From Rhizodiscina lignyota (lineage: Eukaryota; Ascomycota; Dothideomycetes; Aulographales; Rhizodiscinaceae), in assembly GCA_010015805.1 (NCBI GenBank), contig ML978121.1:3906001-3970000 (forward strand): a stretch of DNA of 64,000 bases, read 5' to 3'. The position numbers were made by a program, and so were the translations under genes. The stretch's first letter is position 1, and the number at the start of each line of letters is the position of its first letter. Of this stretch, positions 10,102-20,743 are shown piece by piece. Below the pieces are notes generated by a model that searched no databases, had not been told where the DNA came from, and worked only from the letters and a program-made list of their open reading frames with translations.

Positions 10102-12390
10102 ATGAAGCCTCTTAGCGTTCTTGCTGCTTTCATATCAGCCCTAATTCCATTCAGTTCTGCCCAGAGTTCTTCGTCTGGCTCGCCATGTTCAGCACCGAGC
10201 TCGAAAGGCTTCCGCATGAAGCATGGTTTTGAGACTGTCCTCGTGCAACCATTCGGCTGCGATGGCTTCCGAGTACGAGCTTGGCCGTTCAAGCCTCCTG
10301 CAGGAAATGAGATCAGCTTCCTTTACGATCCCCCGTTGGAAGGATTCGAGAATGGTAAAGCCCATGGGATGAGCTTCGACACAACCTCGACCGGCAACAC
10401 ATCTGTAGAGCTTAGGAATGGCAAAATCCTTATGCGGACTATAGGTGGGACTTACCAGTACAACACAAGTCTGGCATTCTACAGAGTGGAAGACGATGGC
10501 TCCGAGAGCTTGCTGCTCAACGAGTATTCGCCGACCAAGTCTAAAAACCCGAGATATTACGAATGGAATGGACCAGGTAGCGAATTCTATGCCGAATTTG
10601 CCTGGACATCCGATCCAACTGAGCAGATTTATGGTACTGGACAACAGCAGGATCACATGGTCAACAAGAAAGGCCAGACCATTGATCTCCTCAACTTTAA
10701 CTCGTACATTCCAACTCCAATGTTCATGAGTAACAGAGGCTATGGCTTCGTTTGGAACTCTGCTGCTGAAGGCCGCATGGAATTTGGCCCGTTCAGAACC
10801 AGAATCACGTCTGATGCGAGTTCAGTAGTCGACTATGTCATTTTGACTGCGGACAAAGGTGACTATGATGGGCTGCAGCAAAAGCTTTCAGCTGTTACCG
10901 GAAGAGCCCCAACACCACCAGATTGGTATTTCTCACTGCGTCTATTGCTATACTAGAGATTAACTTATCATAGGTCGCTCGGCTATTTGCACTCCAAACT
11001 CCGATACGAGAACCAAACCGAGATCCTTCTCCTTGCAAACAATTTCAAGAAATACCAAATTCCAGTATCGCTTATTGTGATCGACTACCAGTCTTGGGCA
11101 CATCAAGGCGACTGGGGACTGGACCCGGGGTTGTGGCCAAACGTCTCTTACATGGCTGAGCAGGTGAAGAAAATTACTGGTGCAGAGATGATGGCTTCGC
11201 TCTGGCCAAGTGTCGAGGATGCCTCCGAGAATTACCTCTACATGCAAGCAAATGGCCTGCTCTCTGCTACACGGTCTGGCCCTGGCACGACAGATTCATG
11301 GAACGGGTCGTATATCCGCAATTACGATGCTACCAATCCGGAGGCACGTGAGTTCCTGTGGAACACACTCAAGCGAAACTACTTCGACAAGGGTATCAAG
11401 AATTTCTGGATCGACCAAGCAGATGGTGGTGCACTGGGTGAGGCGTGGGAAAATAATGGCCAGGACAGCTATATCGAATCGCTCCCATATGCACTGCCTG
11501 ATGTTCTGTATCACACTGGCACTCAAAAATCGACCGGCAAACTGTATCCATGGGCTCATCAACAAGCTATAGAAGAAGGTCAACGCAATGCCACCGACAC
11601 AAAGCCAGGCTCCGCTTGCGAATATCTCTCCCTCTCGCGCTCCGGCTACATCGGCTCCCAACGCTTCTGCAGCATGATCTGGAGCGGCGACACAACCGCC
11701 GTCTGGAACACACTCGCATTGCAAGTTTCTGCAGGCCTCTCCATGGCCGCCACCGGTATGGGCTGGTGGACTCTTGATGCCGGCGGCTTCCAGTCCGACC
11801 CCACCGTCTCCTGGAGCAACAACATCGACGAGCCGCAGTACCGCGAGCTGTACGTGCGCTGGCAGCAGTGGAGCACATTCCTCCCCTTCATGCGCAACCA
11901 TGGCAGCCGCGCGTGCAACCACCTGCACGCCTTCACTTGCGACAACGAGCCGTGGACGTACGGCGCGCAAAATACCCCCATCATCAAGAGCTACATCGAG
12001 ATGCGCTATGCGCTGCACGACTACGTCAAGGCTGTCTTTGCACAGTTCAGTAAATCCGGGAGGATGATTATGCGCCCGCTGTATATGGACTTTGAGACGA
12101 CGGACTCGAAGATTAGTAACATGGTTAGAACGAATACCAATGCGACGACACAGCAGTATATGTTTGGGCCTAGGTTGCTTGTCACGCCTGTTACGCTGCC
12201 GGGGAAGAAGGAGTGGGATGTCTATCTGCCGCAGACGAAGAATGGGAATGGAACGAAGCCATGGACTTATTGGTGGACGAATCAGACGTATGCTGGTGGC
12301 CAGACTGTTACAGTTCCAGCACCTTTGGAGCACATTCCGCTGTTCCATCTGGGGAGCAGGGGTGATGTCGTATCAGGGAATGTCTTTTGA
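10102..12390 (+). CDS. Secreted GH31 glycoside hydrolase (alpha-glucosidase/alpha-xylosidase type)
   Basis: Exons 10102-10925 and 10974-12390 flank a 48-nt intron and give 746 aa. The join makes PTPPDW|SLGYLHSKLRY, typical of GH31. The ATG at 10102 is preferred over the in-frame one at 10039 because it starts directly with a signal peptide (MKPLSVLAAFISALIPFSSAQ). The family cleaves alpha-linked glucose or xylose from oligosaccharides with retention. The expected nucleophile is Asp422 in FWIDQADGG and the acid/base is Asp514 in WSGDTTAVW. The rest of the barrel follows (GMGWWTLDAGGF, FLPFMRNHGSRA, MRPLYMDF). Several Asn-X-Ser/Thr sites are present. The protein is probably extracellular and acts on plant or storage polysaccharide fragments. 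Substrate is not decidable here: the nucleophile motif lacks the usual second acidic pair of better-known GH31 enzymes. Confidence 0.92.
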
Positions 12391-12471
12391 GGTTGGAAGC
12401 ATCAAAGCCTGAGCTCACACCAGCATTGTAGATAGTGTTCAATTGCAGATATGGTGGGAAGGAACTTTTGA

Positions 12472-13759
12472 TTAATCCTTTCCCTGAGCGTTTGACCCAT
12501 ATGTCGCAGCTAGCCTCCGCTCCAAGTGTCCCTTTGCTGTGAGGATTTGACCCTCATCGAGCTTCCCAACCCCCATACCAATGCTCATATCCCGCCCTTT
12601 GTTCTCTTCCATGTACGCCTTCACTACCGGACTCGGCACCTCTACCAGCTCCGCCTTATCCAGCGGATGACAGAAGTAAGCAATCGAGTACCTATCCCCT
12701 ATTGCCTCCCCATTCTGAGCCTTCGGGAAAATAACCCGGTGTACCGTGCTCTTGAACAGCCCGCCGGTCCAGTAACTCAACAAGTCACCGATGTTCACAA
12801 GAATCGGCAGCGCCGCTTCGTTGTGTGGATTCACAGGTACCGGAGACCACGATGTGCCGGATGGTATACGGATTTCGAGGCCTGGCTGTCCAGGGAGTTG
12901 AAACAGCAGCGTGATGCTGCCGTAGTCGCTGTGCGCGCCAGCCCGGATGTCTGTCTCGCCCTCTGGAAGCAAGGATGATGGTATCGATGGGTAGTAGAGC
13001 AGCCGGAGTATGCTTCCAGACGGGCCCTTGATGCGGTCGTGGCGAGACGAGAACCAAGAAGATCCGCCTGCGGATTCAGAGATTTGCAGCCCCTGGGCGA
13101 AGAGTACGTGGATGCGGTTGCACAGTTCGTGGCAGCTGTTCATGAAGTGGCCGACTGTGGTCTCTTGGACGGCTAGTGGCTCGGGAAAAGGCTGCTGGGG
13201 GTGGCCGTCTTTGAATTCGCCGATGTTGAAGGCCCTGGTGACGTGAGAAATGGAGATTGGAAGAAATCCTGGGGATTTACTCTTTAAAGTCGCCTCTCTA
13301 TAGGTACAAGTTAGCGGATGAACTCGATTAGAAGGATGTGGATTTGAGGTGAGGTAGAATCGAGGAACAAAATGATATTTCTAGACGTGAAAAGGTTGCC
13401 TGCTTACCTTTTGCTTTGCCGGGTCTAACGTCTCGGTATGCATGGCAAGCCACCCACGATTCTTTCCACTCTTTGCTGAATTTATCGAGCAAGTCTCTTT
13501 CACTTCTACGGAAGACTTGAACAACGTCTCAGACTAGGAAAATGTGAGAAATGCAAGCGTTATCAGCAATGGAAGCGCGCTGATTCACCAAGTTGAACAT
13601 CTGTGATATCTCTGACGGGGGGATGCCAGCAATGTTATTCTTCACGAACACAAATCCATACTTCGCTGCTGCATCGACAAGATCTTCTGCTGCATTCTTG
13701 TTCTCTTCAGAAATATCAATGACTGGTATAGTCACCGTGTCGCCGTTCTCTGCCGCCAT
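12472..13759 (-). CDS. 2-oxoglutarate/Fe(II)-dependent oxygenase (isopenicillin N synthase-like fold)
   Basis: Four exons (13589-13759, 13408-13533, 13281-13297, 12472-13234) give 358 aa. The third exon is only 17 nt. The introns are 55, 110 and 46 nt. The joins give MFNL|SETLFKS, PAKQK|RGDFKE and FKE|AFNIGEF. The DIOX_N region is at about 10-115 and the 2OG-Fe(II) region at about 170-290. Expected iron ligands are His206 and Asp208 (AHSDYGS) and His270 (STVHRV). Arg286 and Ser288 (RYSIAYF) should bind 2-oxoglutarate. The motif NRGWLAMHTETLDPAKQK is typical of fungal members. The family hydroxylates or desaturates small molecules; the substrate cannot be told. The stop lies 81 bases from the convergent GH31 stop. 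Confidence 0.9.
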
Positions 13760-14393
13760 GGGGAGACGATTCGGACTGTACGGGAGCTCGAACCAAGCTT
13801 ACGGAATGCCGAAATCAACGTCTACGAACGTTATCAGACTATTATCCAATATGTAGAATACGAGATCTTCGAACTGTTTACATACATGTCGCTTAGATGT
13901 ATTAATCCCGATTAGTGGAGAGTTTGCCAGTGAAGGAACTTGAATGAGGTTAGAGCAAACTGAGGCGTTCCTGGGACCGAAGAGATAATTTTAGTGCTCG
14001 TAGATTGAAAGAGGGATACCTTGAAGTACTCCCTCGGATTCGATAAAAGGTCTTATTGACTACTAATTCGAAAGCAAGTCTTTCGGCCCCCTTGTGATTC
14101 AACAGCGAATTACAGAGGGAATACGTGGTTCGTCACTATCTCTTGCTGACTAAGATGTGACAGTTACATGTAGAGTATGACGCCCTTACGTTGACGAAGC
14201 TTTCATTTGATATTTTACATTATCAATGATGATGCTGACCTGAGAAGCAAGCAATGGAGAATCTCTCTTTAGTTCCTTATAATCCTGCTATTTAAACGCA
14301 ATAGTGGATAAACGCACGCGTAATCCGTCCATTCAATGTCAGGTCTCACAACCCAAGTCCCAAGCTATCTGATCTTCCGAACCAGATACCATG
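13760..14393. other. Intergenic, AT-rich
   Basis: About 630 bp lies between two - strand genes: the oxygenase promoter and the 3' side of the amidohydrolase. No motif or further gene was seen. Confidence 0.5.
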
Positions 14394-15744
14394 TTACTCG
14401 AGAAACTGGTCGTAACGTGAATCAAGCACCCCATCCCTCCAGACAGCGCGAATTGGTAGACATAGATTTTGTTCGTCTTCCATCACATCTCTCACATCGC
14501 CATTTATCAAAATCAGATCAGCCTTCTTGCCAACGTCCAGCGAGCCACGATCCGTGAAGCCAAAGCGGTCAGCAGTGGTCGATGTACTGCTCTTGAGTAC
14601 ATCAATGGGCTTCATGTCGACTTCATGCGCCAACAGATGCATCTCCATATGCATAGTCAACCCAAATTGTTGACCGGAGGCTTGCCCGGAGCTGTCAGAA
14701 CCGACGACTATAGGGACACCATTTTCATACAGCTTCCGCGTCATGTCGATACCATGCTGCACGTGTGCAGATTCCCCACCCATGGCGAGATTCTTTCGCG
14801 GTTTGGTGTTAAACAACATCTTTTGCGCAAATGGATCTGCATGAAATCGTCGCTGTAACTCGTCCGCTGCACTGCTCTGCGACGCCAAGCAAGTCAATGT
14901 CGGGTTAATGAATGCTTTCTTCTCCTTGAAAAGCCCAACGTAGTCATCGGATCTAGCTTTATCCAACGGTGCATGCATCAGTCCATCGATTCCACATTGC
15001 AGGAGCTCCAGCATGCCTTCAAAGCTGAACGCATGTCCCACAGCCGGGAGGCCATGAGCATGCGCAGCTTCGATGAGTGCCCTCTGGAGTTCAAGCGATG
15101 GTGTGCTTGGCATTTTGTTTTTGAGCGAATCGCCGAGTTCGTGGAAGAGCTTGATGTATTCGGCACCACACTGCTCGACCTGCTCTTGGACAAAAGGATC
15201 GGCATCATGAGGACTTTGCAGCTTTGGCCATCGGTCTATGACTGTCTGAACATTTGGACCCTTGGCGTGTAGACGCATTACCGGCTCTGGCCAGCCACCG
15301 CTGATTGTAGCTCCCATTCCGCATGACTTAAAGTCTGCAAAGCGGCTTTTGTTTGCTGGATCGCTTGCAAACTGTCGTTCAGAATCAGCATATCTGCACT
15401 GCAATGAGACGCTCAGTTATAACCTGCTGTAGCTTTGTAATACTCCCACGGCCATTGTGCATGTCGCAGACCGTTGTCACTCCAAAATTCAGGCTCTGTT
15501 CCAAGCATATCGGGTTCCCTCCAAGCCCGTGGATATGAGCATCGATCAGACCAGGCAGTACCGTATGATCTGGCATGCTGTATACTGGAACTATGTCGTC
15601 ATGTGCTTTCTCATAAGTACCTTCACCAACATCGCAGATTTTGCCTTTCCCAACGACAACATAGCCGCGCTCGATGAATCTGCTGCCGTCGAATATGAGA
15701 ACGTCCGTTACGACAAAATTGTCCCGTGGCGAGATGTCAACCAT
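14394..15744 (-). CDS. Amidohydrolase, imidazolonepropionase-like
   Basis: Exons 15424-15744 and 14394-15371 flank a 52-nt intron (donor GTTATA, acceptor GACAG) and give 432 aa. The join ITKLQQ|FASDPANKS keeps frame. An alternative acceptor 22 bases earlier in the direction of transcription would leave an intron of only 30 nt, so it was rejected. Metal-site motifs of the amidohydrolase superfamily are present. They are HxH at 70/72 (LIDAHIHGLGG), His220 (VGHAFSFEG), His240 (GLMHAPLD) and Asp333 (VVGSDSSGQ). GVTTVCDMHN follows the first strand. The C-terminal part (DVGKKADLILING) closes the beta-sandwich typical of the imidazolonepropionase group. The family hydrolyses C-N bonds in cyclic amides or similar. 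Many fungal members have unknown or secondary-metabolic substrates, so no specific reaction is claimed. No signal peptide is apparent. Confidence 0.88.
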
Positions 15745-16300
15745 GTTGAGATGTGGTACATGTAATCAACAGACCGCTTGTTGACGATTTTCTACTCGTC
15801 TCGTCCAGGCTCTTATATAGTTCCTCGACTTGCTTCATCGGACTTTGTCGCGCTTCGAAGGAGTCGGACTTAACCATCGTGTCGCATTCTGCGGACATCA
15901 CAGTGCGCGGCGTCCGCCTGCTATGGCCGGTACTCGCAAGAAGTGTGCTGAAGGAAGATCAATCTAGCTCGCACGAGGCTTTAGAGGTTTCCATTGGCCC
16001 TTGTGGTTCGATTGAGCCTTTCGATACGTCGGTGCGTCTGCAGATAAACAATGAACTTGCCTGGAAACGGAAATCATAGATTCCGAGATCGGCGAAAGCG
16101 AAATCGGTGAATCTGAACGTCCCGTATTCAAGGAAATTTATTTGAGCCTGTGGAGTAGAAATGCCATCTTTGAACTGTCATGCAATTCAACTCTTCAAAC
16201 GCATCTGCATAAACAACCTATTTACATACTACAAAGTTCTACACTAACGAAGTCCATATTGTCGAAATACCTCATGCTTGGTATCATGCTCCAGACGCTT
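15745..16300. other. Intergenic, amidohydrolase promoter and ammonium transporter 3' side
   Basis: About 550 bp with no recognisable gene. A short frame at 15753-16079 (+) has no family motif. Confidence 0.5.
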
Positions 16301-17979
16301 TCAAGCCTCCTTCTTCGTCTCCGGCCTGTTCGTTCCGCTATTGGAAGAATCCTTGTCCAGCGGTGCGATCTCATCCTCTGCCCCCTTGGCTTTCCCGGGA
16401 ATGCCACCAATGTGATGAGGCTCCTCTGGTAGAGGTCTGCCCATAATGATACCGTGGACCCCGGATTCAAGATCCCCATCCTTCGGCTCCAGCAGACTCC
16501 GGTTGTAGTAAGCAAACGTATAGCTCTCTTCTTGGTGTACGGCGAAGTCACCAATCTTGCATGCTTCATCGGTCATGCGTAGAGGTATGCGAAGGACATA
16601 CTTGATGAAGAGCATGATGAGCGATGTCCACACTATGTTCCAGCCGATGACAAATAGCGCAGATACAATCTGTATCCAGACTTGGCGGCCGTTGCCATCA
16701 ATGGCACCACCGGGATTGCTCAGACCAAAGGCTGCGCATCCCTTTGAGGTCGCAAAGAGACCAGTCCCAATGCCGCCGACGAGTGCGCCGACAAAGTGAG
16801 TGTGGAAGACGTCGAGACAGTCATCAACATGCTGGAAGAGCCAGACGTATCTCTTGCCAAGATTGAGGGAGATCTGTGGGATGGTCAGTTCTATTTACAC
16901 GTGACCAGTTGGTCTCCGCTCTTACCCAAGGAATGATACCAGAGCCGAGGCCGAGAGCAATAGCGCCCCAGCCAGCAACTACACCCGCAGCAGGAGTGAT
17001 AGCAACCAAACCCGTGATCATGCCTTGAATCGCTCCGATTACGGAAGGCCTTCGGAAATATGCAAGGTCCATAAACACCCAGACGAGGGAACTGAATGCG
17101 GTGCAGAGATTGGTATTCAGAACCGCAGCACCCGCGTCGGGAGATGCTGCGTAAGGATCACCACCATTGAATCCGTTCCAGCCAATCCAGAGGATGCCTG
17201 CACCCACCAGCATAAGCAGAATATTATTCGGCGTCGCATCGTCAAGATCTTCTTCGATCCGAGGACCTATCCAGTAAGCCCCTACAAAGCCTGCCGTGCC
17301 TGACGAAAGGTGGATGACGTAGCTGTGGAATTTGTCAGGAGTCTCGAGATGCATATGCGATACATTGAGATGCTCACCCTCCTGAGTAGTCAATGACGCC
17401 GAGCTGGAAGAGGAAACCACCACCCCAGATGCTGAATGCACCAATTGCATACGAGAACGTCAGCCAGAGGGGTACGAAGACCATCCAGGCGAAGAAGTTC
17501 ATCCGGCACAAGTACGATCCAGCGACAAGGATGAGCGTGATTGCCGCGAACACAAACTGGAAGTAAATCATTGTAGATTGCGGGTAATTTTGGTACACGT
17601 CAGCGGCCGGAAGGTAAGACTGTTTCAATTCGTAGTCCATCTCAACAGCTGGTCCCGGAACACCTATTCCATGTCAGTAACATTGAAAGCAGGCTATTAA
17701 GGGGTTGGACATACCGACGAAGGGAAGCATTTGCTTCCCGAAGGATTCCTTGTAAGCCCAGATCATCCAGCAAATCAAGACTGCACCAAACGCGTAGAAA
17801 GCCATAAATGCAGAGTTGATGGCCCATTTGTGCTTCACCCACCCGGCATACAGTACCACAAGGCCAGGAACGCTCTGCAGCGCAACGAGCGAAGCGGCAG
17901 TAAGCTGCCAGGCATTGTCTCCCTTCTCAAGCCAGTCCGGGTTTGTGAAAGTAGCGGGAAACGTCACGTTCTCCGCCAT
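16301..17979 (-). CDS. Ammonium transporter (Mep/Amt/Rh family)
   Basis: Four exons (17715-17979, 17378-17663, 16926-17322, 16301-16873) give 506 aa. The three introns are 51, 55 and 52 nt. The joins give [23 protein letters not shown] and IIPW|ISLNLGK. This plasma-membrane channel carries ammonium. Roughly eleven hydrophobic segments are visible. Family landmarks include [12 protein letters not shown], the first twin-His region at His188 ([11 protein letters not shown]), [10 protein letters not shown] and the second His at 342 (DVFHTHFVG). The cytosolic tail after about residue 410 is hydrophilic and ends in a lysine/glutamate-rich stretch. Fungal Mep proteins are nitrogen-repressed through GATA factors, and GATA motifs lie upstream. 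Which paralogue (high-affinity sensor or low-affinity type) cannot be told. Confidence 0.94.
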
Positions 17980-19446
17980 CTTGAGTGAGAAAAGGATTGA
18001 TGATGGCAAAAGCAGAGAGAGACACACAGAAGGAACCTGGAGGACGCGCCGGAGACGCGACTTTAAAGCTACCCCAGCTCCCTCCCGCACCTACATCGAT
18101 TCGAGCTACCTCATCAGATTAGGTATGATCTCTCCATGCTGCAAAATCTTCAGATTTTCGCCAAGGATGATAAGGCTCGAGGACCGGGGAGGTTCAGCTG
18201 GCATCTGGAACGCATCTCTATGACAACGAGGCGTCAAATGGAGGAAAAAATGGAAGTTGCAGCCAGTGGCTGTTCTTGGCGTACTCTAGATCCACTTTGT
18301 CGCATTGAAAAATTGCGCCGTGCATGATGTTTGCAGTGCGTAGAAAAGAATTTCGGCGTGGGGATTGGTTAAATGCGAGATTTCCTTATCTGTGGATGTT
18401 CTGTGGACGACGTTTTAGCGAGCGGAAGGCGCCACGAAAGTTCGTTTTGCAGCTTGCTGAAAGGGGCCGGGTACGTACTCGGAGACGAGTGCATCTGGTG
18501 GACCGATGTTGAAGTGAGTTCGTGTCCTATTGACGAGTGCCGGCGGTTAAACCGGAGGTCACGGATTGAGTATTCCGGAGATTTGAAACCTCATACTGTG
18601 TGCACAATATTTCTCGGTATGTAGAGGAGAAGGAAACGTGATGAAATTCTAGAAGAAAAGAATTTTCATCGCTAGAAGAGAATTCATCGCGCATAGCGCA
18701 CCGGGGAGATTCGAGCAATGGGGTGCATCTTGTCGCGGAAGTGGGGGTTGGAGAAGATGCTGCAGCCCAGCTGCCAAACGCGTGGAGCACGCGAGTCTTT
18801 ACGCCGTGGCTGGCGTCCGAGAGCAAGTGGTGTGAGCGCGGTCGAGTGTGGAGGTGAAAGAATGAGCAATCGTCGGGCTCGAGATAAGCATTGAAGTGTG
18901 AAAGAAGCTCAATACTAAACGGGCCAAGCCTCGCACCAGTGGGGTTTAGCGGCGTGGCATTCCGATGATCCCATTCGGTCGCTTCCGCATTCAGGGTTCA
19001 CCACCAGCCTGCGTCTGATAAGCACCCGAGATATGCTCTCTGGCTAATCAACACACCCCGTTGGGCGTGGATATGGCCGCCGCACCTTCCATCTGCTCTG
19101 CACTCCATACTTGTCCGGGGTAAGCGGACCCTGATCTGCATGTGCTACCTAGAAGATGGACGAGACCCAAGAACACGCGCTCCACAGCTTCTGGCCTCGA
19201 ATCCTGCGGTTATTAGAGGGTCGAGCGAGCGGTAAAACAGGCTGCCTTGTCAGCCAAGACTGAGATTTGCCCATATTATTTGACTTGGCCGCCAAGCTTA
19301 CAATACCTTTTGTTCTCTGTCAACTGCGCGATCCAGCATACCCGACAAATCGAATTGCAAACCACACCCTGGGGTTACATGTGCCGCTTCAGCCTTCCTT
19401 CAGTAACTCACGCTTGGCTATCATCCATTATTTTCTGAACTCAGTC
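17980..19446. other. Upstream region of the ammonium transporter
   Basis: About 1.5 kb without a convincing gene. It holds four GATA-type motifs, annotated separately. Small open frames at 18136-18624 and 18527-18869 are compositionally unremarkable and lack motifs. Confidence 0.5.
18168..19022. promoter_or_regulatory. GATA-factor motif group upstream of the ammonium transporter
   Basis: Four HGATAAG sites lie upstream of the transporter start: TGATAAG at 18168-18174 (+), AGATAAG at 18385-18391 (-), AGATAAG at 18882-18888 (+) and TGATAAG at 19016-19022 (+). They are about 190, 405, 900 and 1040 bases from the ATG. HGATAR is the binding site of AreA/Gln3-type nitrogen regulators. The sites are read directly; binding is inferred. 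Confidence 0.5.
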
Positions 19447-19797
19447 ATGACTTCTTCAAAGAAGGAAGTGGTGGTCTCCATAAGCCATCATCGACGTTCA
19501 AACGACAGCCATGCTCCACTCTTGAACCACGGGCTCCAAGTGGAACAGAACAAGGCCGCTCGCCCATATTTCTGTGGCATTGGTGGAGCTGGCAATTTTC
19601 GTAAGCTCACAACGATTATGCAGGCCTTTCGGAGTGTTGCGGCTCTGCACAGCTTCTGATCTGACATACATGTGCCAGAAAATCCAAACAAGTCGCGCGT
19701 CAAAAACCGATCCAGCGGGTATCCAGAGGGCGGATCTCTGCGCCGATTCGTTACGATGGCGAAGAGACCGACGATATTTCGTTCGGCAGGTACCTGA
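19447..19797 (+). CDS. Candidate small protein with GxGGAGN motif (DUF3602-like?)
   Basis: A two-exon model (19447-19600, 19679-19797) gives 90 aa. The 78-nt intron has a perfect donor GTAAGC, a CTGAC branch site and acceptor GCCAG. The join places PYFCGIGGAGNF before QNPNKSRVKNRSSGYPEGG. The GGAGN core resembles the GRGGAGN repeat of fungal DUF3602 proteins, which are short and mostly uncharacterised. The rest is basic and low in hydrophobics, with no signal peptide. A second frame downstream of the intron stays open to about 19947, so the C-terminus is uncertain. The call rests on good splice signals plus one short motif. It could still be chance. Confidence 0.4.
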
Positions 19798-20743
19798 AAA
19801 GACATGAGGTCTTGACAGAATTCAATTTGGCGAAACCATATCACGCGTCGGGCCGGTGCTCCAGAATTTCAGAAGAAAGTTACACTCCGCGGGACCATTG
19901 TTGCATCGTCTTATATCCTCGGGTATTCGAGGGTGATGTTCGTTGATCGGTAGAAAGGTTAACGGCCACTGATACGTTTATTCGCGGAGCTTGAATCCAT
20001 ATATACTAGCGATACATGTCTCGGTGTGGCCACCTCTTCGAGGGACCTGGCCGCTGATGCACGGGTCGCGTCTGTCTGCTAAAGATGAAAATACGCAAGG
20101 AATGACGCACCGTCGATGTTATCTCGCGGATTGTATCATTACAGCACATTGGCTGATCTTAGTGTTACTGAAACTTTTCGGAGGGGTGAATGTAGAATAA
20201 GGAACCAAATACAGAGAAGTCTTGACATCAAAAGACACTATACAGATCAAAATTACTTAAAATGGAGGAAAATTTCTCTCTCGACTGTTCAGAGGGTGCC
20301 ATTTGAAATGAAGTTATCCAAACGTTAGAGAGAATCTTGCCATTGAGCCCCATAGAATACTCTACTGGCTTGTTATGTTTCTGCGCTAGAAGACATTAGT
20401 TGAACTACAGGGTCTATTGTTCGGATGCCTTTTCTGGGCAAAAGCTGGTGCGGACGAGGCATCGAGACTACCGAGCGGAGAGTAGAAAAAGATTCTCAGT
20501 GTCCCCGGCTGTAGTGAGATAATTTAGCAATAGTCAGCCGTACATGGCGCGCGTTTACTGTAGCGCGCTTCCCTGCTACTTTTTGTGGGCCGCATATGTA
20601 GCTTCACAATTCGTTGCTTGGCGTACACAAACACCTTGTCGCCAGCCTCACCGTAAGAGGAGACGCGACGGCGTACGTCGCTCCCTTCTTCTTCCCTTGC
20701 ATCCCTCCTCTCCACATATACTGCCAGGTCACTCTCTATCACC
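19798..20743. other. Intergenic, promoter side of MKT1
   Basis: About 950 bp. The final 100 bases before the MKT1 ATG are CT-rich, as in many fungal promoters. I see no gene. Confidence 0.5.

Noticed and set aside
11296-12348. 350-codon open frame on the - strand
   Set aside because: It is antisense to the GH31 catalytic domain, with no motif of its own.
13786-13802. tRNA B-box-like sequence (reverse strand GGTTCGAGCT)
   Set aside because: The last conserved base differs and no cloverleaf or A-box could be built around it.
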